A stretch of DNA of 64,000 bases from Roseomonas marmotae (GCF_017654485.1 NZ_CP061092.1:155320-219319); one strand, 5' to 3'. Shown: positions 43,293 to 56,609, counted from the stretch's first letter. Program-made: numbers and translations. Notes: generated by a model from the sequence alone, not told the origin.

Positions 43293-43970
43293 ATGCACCA
43301 GATCCACGCGAATGCCCGCACCACTCCGGCCGTCCGTGCCGAGATCGGCCGCTCCTCGGCGCCTACCGGACTGCTGGCCCGGCGCTACGGCGTCAGCACC
43401 GAGACCATCCGCAAGTGGCGCCAGCGCGGGCCCGCCGACTGCCTGGACCGCTCCGCCCGCCCCCATAGCTTGCCCTGGAAGGCGACCGCAGGGGAGCGCG
43501 CGGTGGTCTGCCTGCTGCGCGAGAGGACCAACTTCGCCCTCGACGACCTGACCTTCGTCGTCCGGCACTTCCTGCCGCACCTCAACCGCGACAGCATCTG
43601 GCGCATCCTCAAGGCCGAGGGGCTGAACCGACGTCGTCCCGCAGCCTCGGAGCGTCTCGCCAGGGGCACCGGGAAGTTCCGGGACTGCGATCTCGGCACC
43701 ACGATCCATTCCCATTGCGACCTCGAGCTGCTGCTGCGCGGGTTCAACGCCGCCCACAACGCCCGACGACAGCAGGTCCTGCAGGGCCGGACGCCGAACC
43801 AGGTTGTCGCCGAGCGCCTCGCCGCCCAGCGAAAGCTCCGCGGCACCGAGCCTGTCGGGCAGGCCGGGCGGCAGGACATCGAGAAGGCCCGCATCATCGT
43901 CGAGAACGCCAAGGACGTCTCACAACCAGACACCTCTAAGGATCGACGACATCACCAACGGCGTGAATAG
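43293..43970 (+). pseudogene. IS481-family transposase with internal deletion
   Basis: The N-terminal part (HANARTTPAVRAEIGRSSAP, ARRYGVSTETIRKWRQRGPAD, PHLNRDSIWRILKAEGLNRR) is the IS481 helix-turn-helix half, and the C-terminal part (DLELLLRGFNAAHNARRQQVL, GRTPNQVVAERLA) is its end. The catalytic rve domain of roughly 150 residues between them is missing without loss of frame. A good GAGGTGAGTT ribosome binding site precedes the ATG. Confidence 0.8.
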
Positions 43971-44115
43971 GCCCACCAATGGGGTCACCAACTATTGGTA
44001 CAGCCTTCACGACGTCGCCTGTAACGCGGAAGGGCAGAGCGACCACGCCACAGCCTCCTACGGGCAGGAGCACTACGAGGAATAGGAGCAGCTTTATCTG
44101 GCCACCTCTGGTCAC
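43936..44115 (-). CDS. small putative lipoprotein (DUF6726-like)
   Basis: A 59-residue protein with an N-terminal hydrophobic stretch (KLLLFLVVLLPVGGCG) ending in a lipobox-like GGC, then ALPFRVTGDVVKAVPIVGDP. I recall similar small proteins named DUF6726, but this assignment is from memory. GTG start proposed; no clear ribosome binding site. Its 3' end overlaps the IS481 relic frame on the other strand. Confidence 0.55.
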   Translation of the reverse strand: MTRGGQIKLLLFLVVLLPVGGCGVVALPFRVTGDVVKAVPIVGDPIGGPIHAVGDVVDP

Positions 44116-44260
44116 AAGGCGGATTCCATAACGCCACCTTGTTCGGCTGCTCATCTTCAGCATGAACCTAGCCTCCGGGATCTAAATATTTTTCTGGTTA
44201 TGCCCACATTGCTACCCCGGTTGGTGAACTAAGTGGAAATCGCTCTTTCGTGCTAAGCTA

Positions 44261-45120
44261 GAGGTTGTTATGGACCTGCGGCCAGTTGAGCAGCCTGCTT
44301 GAGCATGATGCACGTGAAGGCGACGAGGTGCAGGTCGGCAAGGGTGCTGGCATAGCGCTCATAGTCCTTCACCAAACGGCGGAAGCGAGTAGCCCAAGCA
44401 AAGGAGCGTTCCACCACCCAGCGTCGCGGCAGCAGCACAAAGCCGCGCTTGGCCTCCGGCAGCTTGATCACCTCCAACTCGATGCCATGCGCCTTGGCAG
44501 CGTCGGCCGCCTTCTGGCCGGTATAGCCCTGGTCGACATAGGCCAGATCGACGCTCTGGCCCGTCGAGGCCTGCACGGCTTGGGCAAGCCGCCCAACCTC
44601 AGCGCGGTCGTCGGCACTGGCAGGCGTAACGTGCAGCGCCAGCAGATGCCCCAGCGTGTCCACCGCCAGGTGCAGCTTGGAACCCTTCTTGCGCTTGGCG
44701 CCATCGTAGCCCGCCCGCTCGCCGCTCTCTGGCGTGGAGCGCAAGGTCCGGCTGTCCAGGATGGCAGCGGTGGGCTGCGCCTTCCGTCCGGCAGCTAGCC
44801 GCAGCACGGTGCGGAGGTCCTCGGCCAGTGCCTCGAAGCAGCCTGCCGTCAGCCAGCGCTGCGTCTGCTGGTACACCGCCGCCCAGGGTGGCAGGTCATT
44901 CGGCATCCAGCGCCAGGGCGCGCCGGTCTTCACCACGTAGCGCAAGCCGTTGAACACTTCGCGCAGGGGATGCTCCCGCTGCCCAGCCTGCTCCGGCAAG
45001 AGCGTCAGATAGGGCGCGACCAGCGCCCATTCTTCATCAGATACATCGGATGGATACGGCTTGCGGGAACTCATGCCCCGCAACCTGGTCGTTACCAGCC
45101 CAGAGGTCCATAACAACCTC
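44261..45120 (-). mobile_element. IS5-family element (IS1031-like)
   Basis: The 860-bp element has inverted ends GAGGTTGTTATGGACCT on both sides. It is flanked by CTA on the left and by TA then IS701 copy 2 on the right, so IS701 seems to have inserted at its border. Confidence 0.87.
44268..45074 (-). CDS. IS5-family transposase
   Basis: Single-frame DDE transposase of 268 residues starting MSSRKPYPSDVSDEEWALV. It shows the DUF4096-like N-terminus, then LREVFNGLRYVVKTGAPWRWMP, catalytic Asp in AAILDSRTLRS, Asp in AYVDQGYTGQK and Glu in RRWVVERSFAWATRFRRLVKDYE. No disruption is visible, so it could be active. The longer open frame upstream of this ATG crosses the inverted repeat. Confidence 0.92.
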   Translation of the reverse strand: MSSRKPYPSDVSDEEWALVAPYLTLLPEQAGQREHPLREVFNGLRYVVKTGAPWRWMPNDLPPWAAVYQQTQRWLTAGCFEALAEDLRTVLRLAAGRKAQPTAAILDSRTLRSTPESGERAGYDGAKRKKGSKLHLAVDTLGHLLALHVTPASADDRAEVGRLAQAVQASTGQSVDLAYVDQGYTGQKAADAAKAHGIELEVIKLPEAKRGFVLLPRRWVVERSFAWATRFRRLVKDYERYASTLADLHLVAFTCIMLKQAAQLAAGP

Positions 45121-45123
45121 TAT

Positions 45124-46539
45124 CACTACCTGGGCATTTTGTTTGCGTATGATCTGATGGTGTGCGACGCCTCCTGCTGGAGGCGACGATGATGACGAGC
45201 ATCCTTGGTGGTGGAGCAGATCTGGATCGCTGGCTAGCGCCGTTCCTGGAGGTTCTGGGGCGCAAGACCCGCCGCACCTGGGCACCGCTCTACCTGCGGG
45301 GTCTGCTCGGACCCGGCGAGCGCAAGAGCCTGCAGCCGATGGCCGCCCGGCTTGGCTTGGGCGGCCACGACCAGCTGCAGCACTTCATCGCCAGCCCCGC
45401 CTGGGATGATGCGCCGCTGTGGTCGGTGCTGGCGCAGCAGGCCGACAAGCTGGTCGGCGGTCCGCAGGCTTGGCTGGTGATCGATGACACGGCGCTGCCT
45501 AAGAAAGGCACGATGTCAGTCGGCGTGCTGCCGCAGTACTGCGGCCAACTCGGCAAGAAGGCCAATTGCCAATCGCTGGTGTCGCTCACCCTGGCACAGG
45601 GCGAGGTGCCTGTTCCGGTCGGTCTACGGCTGTTCCTGCCGGAGAAGTGGACCGATGACCCTGCACGCTGTGCCCAGGCAGGCGTGCCGGAGGCGGCGAT
45701 GGCGCCGCGAACCAAGGCCGAAATCGCACTGGACGAACTCGACCGGCTGAGGGCGGCGGGCGTGCGGTTCGGCACTGTGCTGGCCGATGCGGGCTATGGC
45801 GCAAGTGCGGCGTTCCGGCAGGGCCTGGATGCTCGGGATCTGCGCTGGGCGGTGGGCATCCCGCGCAACCAGAAGGTCTACAGCGCCGCCGTGCAGCTGG
45901 TGCCGGCCGCAGGGACGGGCTCGTAAGCCAGTGCCGAACGAAGAGCCAGCAGAGGCGGAGAGGGTGTTGGCCTCGCAAACCTGGCGCCGCATCGCCTGGC
46001 GGCAGGGTACCAAGGGCGCATTGGCGGCCCGGTTCGCCGCGGCGCGCATCCGGGTGGGCGACGGCGCGGTTTGGGGCAACAACCGGCATCTGCCGGGTGA
46101 TGAAGCCTGGCTGGTCGGCGAATGGCGCTCTAGCGGCGAGCGGAAGTACTATCTGAGCAACCTGTCCGCCGACACACCGCTGCGGGCGCTGGCGGCCACC
46201 ATCAAAGGACGCTGGATCTGCGAACAGGCGCACCAGCAGCTGAAGCAGGAACTCGGGCTCGGCCACTTCGAGGGACGGTCCTGGACAGGCCTGCACCGAC
46301 ACGCGTTGATGAGCTGCATCGCCTGTGCCTACCTGCAGCACCTCCGCCTCGCCGCGCACCGCCGGACGAGGCGGGGGGAAAATGCGGCCCCCAATGCCGG
46401 GCCCGCCACCCTCACCAAGCCTGCCCGCCGTGCGACGCGCCATTCTCGACCGCCTGTTCAGCCATCTCGTCACGCCGATCCGATGTCCGCACTGCCGACG
46501 CAGGTTCCTGTCACCTCATCATAAAATGCCCAGGTAGTG
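45124..46539 (+). mobile_element. IS701-family element, copy 2
   Basis: The 1416-bp copy has the same CACTACCTGGGCATTTT ends and is in the same orientation as copy 1. It abuts IS5 on the left and the IS427-type element on the right. Confidence 0.93.
45189..46524 (+). pseudogene. IS701 transposase copy 2, frameshifted
   Basis: Nearly identical to copy 1 but with one extra G at about 45905 (GTGCCGGCCGC against GTGCCGCCGC). The frame therefore ends at 45926 after VQLVPAAGTGS, and the C-terminal half continues in another frame to 46524. Length 1336 equals the intact 1335 plus one. Confidence 0.92.
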
Positions 46540-46542
46540 CTA

Positions 46543-47456
46543 AGAGCCTATCCCGGTAGGGCGTGACGCCATGTGATGATGCCGCAGGCGAGGTGAAGCG
46601 GGGCGAGATAGTTGGCGGGCGTCTTGGTCCATCGGATCAGGATGGAGCGGAAGCGGTTGAGCCAGGAGTGTGTGCGCTCTACCACCCAGCGCCTTGCCTT
46701 GGCCTTGGCTTTGGCCTGTCGCCTGGCCCTGATCTCCTCGCCACGTGTGCGCAGGTGCAGGGTGAAGCCGAACTCCTCGGCCAAGGCGCGGGGCTCATCA
46801 TAGTCGAAGCCCTTGTCGAGGCAGAGGTGCTGGGGATGGCGGCGCGTCGGCTTGGGTCGCCTGATCGGGATCGCCTCAAGCGTGGACCGCATCAGCTTGT
46901 GGTCGTTGCGGTTGGCGCCCTCGATCACTGCACCCAGAGGGACGCCGCGTCCGTCGATCAGCACCGATCGCTTGACTCCGCGCTTGCCGCGATCCGTTGG
47001 GTTGGGCCCGGTTTTTCCCCCCACCCAACGGCGCCTTGCCCATGGCGCCGTCGAGTGCGAACCAACTCCAGTCGATGCCGCGAAGCCCGTCATAGGCCAG
47101 CAATCCCTTGCGCCAGAACGCCTCGAACACTCCGGCCTTCGTCCATTCCTGAAAGCGCCGGTGCGCCGAGGAAGACGAGCAGAGCCTCGTCTCGCGGAGC
47201 GCATTCCACTGGCAGCCTGTCCGCAGCACAAAGAAAATGGCGTCCATCGCCGCCCGGTCCGGCACCCGCGGGTTGTGGCAGCCCAGCGGGTGCCTGGGCC
47301 GGGGTGGCAGGAGCGGCTCCATCTCAGCCCAGAGCGCGTCCGGCAGCCGCCAGCCATCATTCTGAACGCGCCGTTTCGGCACCCTCCGCACAGATCTCCT
47401 GGTCATGAACCATGAGTTAGGAAGCCCAGGATCCAGCGTCTAGTGGGATAGGTTCT
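46543..47456 (-). mobile_element. IS5-family element, IS427 type
   Basis: A 914-bp element with inverted ends AGAGCCTATCCC and AGAACCTATCCC (read inward) and flanking TA dinucleotides, as expected for the IS427 group. It lies directly next to IS701 copy 2. Confidence 0.87.
46548..47406 (-). CDS. IS427-type transposase in two overlapping frames (probable programmed frameshift)
   Basis: The first frame (47406 to about 47020) has DALWAEMEPLLPPRPRHPLG, AMDAIFFVLRTGCQWNALRE and the Asp-containing FALDGAMGKAP. The second frame carries on as RWVGGKTGPNPTDRGKRGVKRSVLIDGRGV, then LCLDKGFDYDEPRAL and the Glu in RRWVVERTHSWLNRFR. The joint is the run GGGGGGAAAAAC (complement of 47007-47030), a plausible slippery site; IS427-group elements are known to use such shifts. 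I therefore treat it as a working gene, though a mutation cannot be excluded. Confidence 0.8.
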
Positions 47457-47817
47457 TAGGCCTGATGGCCACTCAGGATGGTGTCCATACGAAAGCATTA
47501 TAGGCCATCAGCAGTTTTTTTGTTCTGTTCTGCATGGAGGAGCATCGCTACCGCACAAAACAGATTGGGCCACGATAGCCTGCTTGGAAGGAGAACGTCC
47601 GATCGTACTGTGCCGTATCCTCGCACCATCTGGCAGCGTGCCTGCATGACCCGCTCCTGCAGCTTCCTCAGCGGGTCTCTGGGAAAGCAGGCTGTGGCCA
47701 CCAGGACGAACGGCATGATCTGCGCCGTGCCATTCATGCTCACCATCGGCAGGAACTCGCCTCCACGGCTTAGTCAGGGCTGATCGTCATATGCAGCAGC
47801 ATCCAAGGAGGTACATC
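47457..47817. other. intergenic, with a possible terminator
   Basis: About 360 bp. CTGATGGCC (47462-47470) and GGCCATCAG (47503-47511) can pair and are followed by a T7 run at 47515-47521, resembling a long-loop terminator. Open frames beyond it are unrecognised. AAGGAGGT just before 47818 is a strong ribosome binding site for the catalase-like gene. Confidence 0.45.
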
Positions 47818-48870
47818 ATGCCGTTATCTCCAGCGCCGCACTCCCGGTTCGGAGCCTACGCTGTCATCGCTGCCGTGCTGTGCGGTGCCACTGCGGCTTT
47901 CGCCTATACTGCAGGATGGATCTCGCCTGATCGCCTCACGCGAGAGAGGGTGGTGGACGGTCTGAGCCCTCCGGGAGGGCCTGCGCTGGGCCACCGGCGC
48001 AATCACGTGAAGGGCATCTGCTTCACCGGAACCTTTGAGGCCAACGGCGCTGGAACGGCCCTCTCCCGCGCGTCTCTGCTTGCAACCGGTTCCTACCCGG
48101 TCATTGGCCGCTTCAATCTCGCCACGGCCGACATCTCGCAGCCCGACGCCAAGTCACGCGTACGGGGCCTGAGCCTGCAGATCCTCGCGCCCGACGGGTC
48201 GGAGTGGCGGACCGCCATGATCACCGCGCCCGTTTTTCCGGTCTCAACGCCGGAAGCGTTCTACGCCTTGCAGCAGGCCTCGGCGAGCAAGCAGCCGGAC
48301 GCCATGCGTGCCTTCGCTGCGGCGCATCCGGAGATCGCCCGCTTTGGCGCCTGGGCCAGCAGCGCACCATGGACGGGGAGCTATGCCGAGGAGCGCTACA
48401 ACAGCCTCAACGCCTTCACCTTCACCAGCGCTGACGGTCAGGATCATGCCGTGCGTTGGTCCATGCTACCGGAGGCGCAGGCCGTCTCCGTTCCACCAGC
48501 CCAGCTTGCCACCCGCGCGCCGGACTTTCTGGAGCAGGACATCAAGACCCGCCTCGCCGCCGGCCCGGTGCGCTGGACCATGGTGGTGACCGTCGCCGAG
48601 CCCGGCGACCCTGTGGCGGACCCCAGCCAATCCTGGCCAGAGGACCGCCGCACCGTTGATATCGGCACCCTCATGGTGCGGGCGCTGCAGGAGGAAGCGG
48701 ACGGCCCCTGCCGCGACGTGAACTACGATCCCACCGTGCTGCCCAGCGGCATGATCACCTCGGCCGATCCCTTTCCGGCCGCACGGTCCTCCGCCTATGC
48801 CCTGTCCTACCGCCGCCGTGCGGCGGAGGCCGCCCAGTATCCCCGCACTGCCCCGGGAGCCCGCCCATGA
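47818..48870 (+). CDS. catalase-family peroxidase (SrpA-like), exported
   Basis: Haem peroxidase of the minimal catalase group, 350 residues, with an N-terminal membrane/signal segment (AYAVIAAVLCGATAAFAYTAG). GHRRNHVKGICFTGTFEANG carries the expected distal His, and PVIGRFNLATADISQPDAKSRVRGLSLQI the catalase-core strand region. The ribosome binding site AAGGAGGT is ideal. It overlaps the cytochrome b561 gene by four bases, a pairing known for this peroxidase group, suggesting membrane-linked electron supply for peroxide reduction in the periplasm. Confidence 0.87.
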   Translation: MPLSPAPHSRFGAYAVIAAVLCGATAAFAYTAGWISPDRLTRERVVDGLSPPGGPALGHRRNHVKGICFTGTFEANGAGTALSRASLLATGSYPVIGRFNLATADISQPDAKSRVRGLSLQILAPDGSEWRTAMITAPVFPVSTPEAFYALQQASASKQPDAMRAFAAAHPEIARFGAWASSAPWTGSYAEERYNSLNAFTFTSADGQDHAVRWSMLPEAQAVSVPPAQLATRAPDFLEQDIKTRLAAGPVRWTMVVTVAEPGDPVADPSQSWPEDRRTVDIGTLMVRALQEEADGPCRDVNYDPTVLPSGMITSADPFPAARSSAYALSYRRRAAEAAQYPRTAPGARP

Positions 48871-49454
48871 CCCCCGCACGCTTCAGCCCACTGCAGCGCC
48901 TGTTTCACTGGGTCATGGCAGCCTGCATCCTGGCGATGCTCTTCATCGGCGTGGGCATGGTCTCGACCATCTCGACCCGCTACCTGACGCTGCTCTCCAT
49001 CCACAAGCCGCTTGGCATCGCAATCCTTGTTCTCGCCTTGCTGCGCCTCGTCCTGCGCCTGCGTCGCGGCGCTCCGTCCCTCCCAGATGACCTGCCGGAG
49101 CCGATGAAGCTCGCGGCCCACCTCTCCCACGTTGCCCTCTATGCACTCATGATCGCGATGCCCCTGCTGGGCTGGGCGATGCTCTCGGCCGAAGGCGTCC
49201 CCGTGTTGCTCTCCAGCAGCGTGCGCTTGCCGCCCATCGCGCCGCAAGGGCTGGAACTATACGCCCTGTTTCGGAGCGCACATGGTTACCTCGCCTATGC
49301 TTTCTTTGCCGTCATCCTGCTACACCTGGGTGCGGCGCTTTATCACGCGATGATACGCCGCGACCGGGTCTTCGGGACGATGGCGCCGGTTCCGATGCGG
49401 AACCGCACTGCGGATACACCCGGCCGAACCATAGAATCGGCGCACAACGTCTGA
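48867..49454 (+). CDS. cytochrome b561
   Basis: Four-helix inner-membrane dihaem cytochrome b of 195 residues. Four His candidates are seen: FHWVMAACILAM in helix 1, SIHKPLGIAILVLALLRLV in helix 2, AAHLSHVALYALMIAMPLLG in helix 3 and SAHGYLAYAFFAVILLHLG in helix 4. It probably passes electrons from quinol to the peroxidase encoded upstream, with which it overlaps by four bases. Confidence 0.9.
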   Translation: MTPARFSPLQRLFHWVMAACILAMLFIGVGMVSTISTRYLTLLSIHKPLGIAILVLALLRLVLRLRRGAPSLPDDLPEPMKLAAHLSHVALYALMIAMPLLGWAMLSAEGVPVLLSSSVRLPPIAPQGLELYALFRSAHGYLAYAFFAVILLHLGAALYHAMIRRDRVFGTMAPVPMRNRTADTPGRTIESAHNV

Positions 49455-49479
49455 TCGGGCGATTGCGGTCGATCTAGGA

Positions 49480-49604
49480 TCAGGATCCATTGATCTGGAA
49501 GAGGACGGTGGTCGCGAGGCAGACATTGGACACAAAGGTATAGGCGCAACGGTCATAGCGCATGGCGATACGGCGCCACTCCTTGAGTTTGCTGAACATG
49601 TTGC
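49480..49604 (-). pseudogene. IS5-family transposase C-terminal relic
   Basis: The leftward frame reads MFSKLKEWRRIAMRYDRCAY followed by TFVSNVCLATTVLFQ and a stop, the C-terminal end of IS427-type transposases (usually ENMFGKLKDWRRI-TRYDRCA). Only about 40 codons remain. Confidence 0.75.
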
Positions 49605-49738
49605 GGCTGGAGGAGGCAATGGTGGCCTACGAGGCCTGCCTGACAGTTGCCGCATACGTGTGGCCGGAGGAATGGGCGCAAGAGATGCGCAACTGTAGTA
49701 TGATCGCCTGCGAGGAAATCGGTCGGCGCAAAGGCTGA
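49598..49738 (+). other. short ORF or gene fragment, unrecognised
   Basis: A 46-codon frame (MLRLEEAMVAYEACLTVAAY, VWPEEWAQEMRNC, ACEEIGRRKG) with native-looking amino-acid composition. It begins at the IS relic border, so it may be the C-terminal remnant of a larger gene. Confidence 0.4.
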
Positions 49739-50095
49739 TAACGCCGGGTGCAGCGGGTCTGCTTCTGGCGCACCGTCTCGGCATATGGATGCCCGAGACG
49801 GTGCGCGGCCGCCGCGCGAGCTGCTGTTGGTCAGCAATATTCCTGACCAAGCGACGCTAAACCGCATTTGCGGCAACGGTCGATCAAGAGCCTGATGAGC
49901 ACCGCAGTCCGGTGCTTATCGCGCTAAGGCAGGCTCAGGAGCGGCAGAAACTGGCCGGAAGCCGAATGACGTCTTGCGGGACGTTAAGGGTGGAAGCAGA
50001 CCTCCGCCGCGTTTCGGGCTCCTGCGGTATGGCTGCTGGACGCTTCCAGCACCTCATCTTCGGCCTGCTGGGCCTAAAAAGAGGCGGAAGAAAAG
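49739..50095. other. intergenic, no gene seen
   Basis: About 357 bp with no gene recognised. It contains TGCGGCAACGGTCGA (about 49872), which partly resembles TGCGGCAACGGGCGACC at about 58625; both may be remnants of one element. Confidence 0.4.
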
Positions 50096-50283
50096 GTGAC
50101 GGACGAGGACCTGCGCTTCCTGCTCGCCGAGGCCGAACGTCACAGCACCATCGAGACCGCCGAGCGCCGGATGATTTCCGCGTGCTGCGGCTTGGTGACC
50201 GCGCCGTGCGGGGTGTCACGACACCGCGCGGCGAGGTGGACTGGATCGATGACGCGGCGGGTGACCAGGCAACCTGGACATGA
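50096..50283 (+). pseudogene. fragment of a CBS-domain (CorC/TerC-hemolysin-type) protein
   Basis: One frame begins TDEDLRFLLAEAERHSTIET and AERRMI; after a one-base shift the other continues RVLRLGDRAVRGVTTPRGEVDW. Together these match the linker and start of the CBS pair in CNNM/CorC or TerC-CBS proteins (usually RVLRLGDR-VRDVMTPR). Both ends are missing. Confidence 0.65.
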
Positions 50284-50361
50284 CGCTCCGCCGTCCTGGC
50301 GCCGGGCCTGTTCCGCCCATCGTTCAGCCCCCGGTGGCCTGAACCCTGGAATGCCGGTGGG

Positions 50362-50734
50362 TCATCCCGCCGGAGAGGGCAGGCGTTCCGAACAGCCGGT
50401 CAGGCTGATGAAGGGCGCTGTGCCGCCCTCCCGGTCATAGAGAACCCTGACCGTCGCCAGGTTGATGGCGGCGGTCAGGCCCCTGCCAAGCCGCAGGGTC
50501 TCGCTCCCATACGGGCCAAGAAAGCCCCGCATGGGATGCTCAAGCGGCAGGCTCACCCCATCCGGCCATGAGCCGACCGTCAGGGTCCAGCCGAGGGTCC
50601 GGCTGGTCAGGTTGCGGAGGTGGGCGCGGTATTCATAGGCATTCGCCCTGAGCATCACAGCGTAGACAAAGCCCACCAGAACCCTTCCGGAGCAGGTGGC
50701 ATCCTTATCCCGTGCCTGGACGGGGAGGGGAGCC
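50362..50734 (-). pseudogene. exported protein truncated by IS21
   Basis: A leftward frame open from the IS21 border: APLPVQARDKDATCSGRVLV, then AVMLRANAYEYRAHLRNLTS, TLTVGSWPDGVSLPLEHP and a C-terminal Cys. APLPVQA looks like the end of a signal peptide, so the insertion removed the start and most of the signal. The family is not recognised. An internal GTG could give a cytoplasmic remnant. Confidence 0.55.
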
Positions 50735-50810
50735 TGTCAATCGGCACTGAATTGGGACCCCAGATCGGCACGCAAAAGGGACCCTCTTGTGAGGTGTGTT
50801 GAGGAGGCGT

Positions 50811-51539
50811 TCAGGCGCGGTTCTTGAATCGCCAACTGTCGTTGCCGGTCTCGACGATGTCGCAGTGGTGAGTGAGGCGGTCGAGCAAGGCGGTGGTCAT
50901 CTTGGCGTCCCCAAAGACGCTGGGCCATTCACCAAAAGCGAGGTTGGTGGTGACGATGACCGAGGTCTGCTCGTAGAGACGGCTGACAAGGTGGAACAGC
51001 AACTGCCCGCCGGACTGGGCGAATGGCAGATAGCCAAGCTCGTCGAGGACAACGAAATCCAGGCGGCAGAGATGATCGGCGATGCGCCCTTGTCGTCCGG
51101 CCCGGGTCTCGGCCTCGAGGCGGTTCACCAGGTCCACCACGTTGTAGAACCGTCCGCGCGCTCCATCGCGGATGCAGGCTCGGGCAATGGCGATAGCCAA
51201 ATGGGTTTTGCCCGTGCCGGTGCCACCGACGAGCACCACGTTGCGCTGCTGGGCCAGGAACCCGCCACCCGCGAGATCACGGACCAGAGCCTCGTTAACC
51301 GGGGTACCGTCGAACCCGAACTCGTCCAAGTCCTTGGCCAGCGGCAGCTTGGCGGTGGTGATCTGGTACTTGATCGAGCGCGCCTGCTTCTCGGCGATCT
51401 CGGCCGAGACAAAGTCGCCGATAACCTGCTGTGGCTCATGCTGGCGTTTGACGGCGGTCGTGATGATGGCGTCAAACGCGGCGCGCATGCCGTAGAGCTT
51501 CAGCTCGCCCATGGTGGCGAGGATAGCGGTGCGTTCCAT
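50811..51539 (-). CDS. istB: IS21 helper ATPase IstB (element B)
   Basis: AAA+ transposition helper of 242 residues. Walker A is [18 protein letters not shown], Walker [13 protein letters not shown] and sensor segment [12 protein letters not shown]. The ATG overlaps the istA stop (ATGA). The gene is intact, but its partner istA is split, so it could at most act in trans. Confidence 0.93.
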   Translation of the reverse strand: MERTAILATMGELKLYGMRAAFDAIITTAVKRQHEPQQVIGDFVSAEIAEKQARSIKYQITTAKLPLAKDLDEFGFDGTPVNEALVRDLAGGGFLAQQRNVVLVGGTGTGKTHLAIAIARACIRDGARGRFYNVVDLVNRLEAETRAGRQGRIADHLCRLDFVVLDELGYLPFAQSGGQLLFHLVSRLYEQTSVIVTTNLAFGEWPSVFGDAKMTTALLDRLTHHCDIVETGNDSWRFKNRA

Positions 51540-52201
51540 CAGGGTCCTCTCCTCAGGCTGTCGTAGCGGGTGCAGTCGGCCAGTGGCGCATGCCGCAGCC
51601 GGAGCGCCTCCGGGGTCAGGATGGTCACCGGCGGCGGTGGCTCGCGCTGGCGGGCGAGGATGTTGAGGATAACGTCGGCCGAGTGGACGCCCTCGCGCAG
51701 CGCCTCGCTGCAAGCGGCCTCAACCGCAGCCAGACCGTCGTCCAACACCCTGGTCAGGATCTCCACCATCTGCCGGTCGCCATCGGTGGCTGTGGCCAGC
51801 TTGCGGCGGACCCGTTCCAGTGCACTGGGGAGCAGCCAGTCCTTGAACGGTGCCTCGTTGCGCAGCGCTCCAGGTTTGCGCGCCAGCACGGGCACGTAGT
51901 GCCAGGGGTCGAACACCGTCTGGTCCCGGCCGAACACGCGCCGGTGCTCGCCCACCACCCGGCCGTCCTGGCGCAGCTCGATCCGCTCGGCATAGGCCCG
52001 GATCTCGACCGGCCGCCCCACCGCGCTCGCCATCACCGAGTACTTGTTGTTGTCGAACCGCACCAGGCAGGTCTTGGATACCGCGGCAGGCACGGCATGG
52101 AACCCGTCGAACCGCCCAGCGTAAGGCACCAGTGTAGCTGCCGCTGTGAAACTGACCCGGGCGCCGATTGAAAGCTGACCCATGCCTAAGGTGGTCCTGT
52201 C

Positions 52202-55304
<3,103 letters not shown>

Positions 55305-56609
55305 CCTGAAGGACAAGCGCCGGGCCGGGGTCATGGCCAAACCGAAGCAGGCGGAATGAGAAACACGACCTGGATGGGGCTCGCCCTCACGCAGGCAACA
55401 AACACATGAGTCAGGTTTCAACCGGCACATCAACCCAAAGTGGGTCAGTTTTCAAACGGCATTGACACCAGGCTTGGCCGCTCTGCCTCGAACGCCTCCC
55501 AGACGGTCCGCTCCCTCTGCTCCGGATGCCGATTGGCCCGGGCATGGGACACGCACCGCTCCAGCAGGAGGGCGTTCAACTCCTCGTAACTCCTCACCCG
55601 CAGCCGCGGCGTAAAGAACCGCTCCCGCACCAGCCCGACCTGGTTCTCGACCTGACCTTTCTCCCAGCCCGAGGCCGGAGTGCAGGCCACCGGCTCGACC
55701 AGGTAGTGGCTGCACATGCGCAGGAAACGCCGGTTGTAGGCGCGATCCCGTCCCACCAGGATCGCGTCCACCACCGTGCGCATGTTGTCGTAGATGCCCC
55801 GCGTGCAGGTACCGCGAAAGAAGGCAAACGCCCGGTCATGAGCGTCAAACACCATCTCTTGCGTCTCGCGCGGATAAGCGCGGACGAACAGCATCCGGCT
55901 GTGGCACAGCCTCACATGCGCGACTTTGACGGTCACTGTCGTGCCGCCGATCAGCACGACCTCGTGGCTCCAATCGAACTGGTATGCCTCGCCCGGCGCG
56001 AAGCTCAGCGGCACGAAGGCTGCTGCCACCGCCGTCGCCCGTGACGCCTGCCACCCCCGCGCATGTCGCCGGACCGCGTCGTAGCCGCCCTCGTAACCCA
56101 GCTCACGTAGCGTCTCGTAGACCCGCACCAGCGTCAGCCGCTCGCGCCGCGGCCGCGCCTCGTTCGCCTCCAGCAGGCGCTCCAGCTCGGCCTGCCACGG
56201 CCCCAGCTTGGGCTGCGGCTGCCGCGCCCGGCTGTAGCGGAATTCCGTCTCCCCGGACCGCAGAACCTTCCGGACCACCTTTCGCGAAATCCCGAGCTCG
56301 CGACAGATCGCCTTGATCGACTTGCCCTGCACCCGGTGCAGGCGCCGGATCTTTGCCACTGTCTCCACGACCAGCGTCCCAGCTCTGGCTCCCGATCATC
56401 CCGGAAACCACTGTTAACCCCGCCGTCAGTGGGGTCCCGTTTGGACGCCGATCACCCCTCCAACAGGGTTTCTATTCCATGCCGATCCACACGCTGCCGT
56501 CCGACGGGTTAGATCCTGCGCCGTCTGTGGCAGGTGATCGCGAAGGCGCCAACTCGTCGGCCGCTAGCCATGCGAAAGGCCATGTCCGGTGGAGTAAGCC
56601 TCTGATACG

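Noticed and set aside
45189..46524. Programmed frameshift in IS701
   Set aside because: Copies 2 and 3 are shifted at different places and copy 1 has one continuous frame when restored, so these are mutations or errors.
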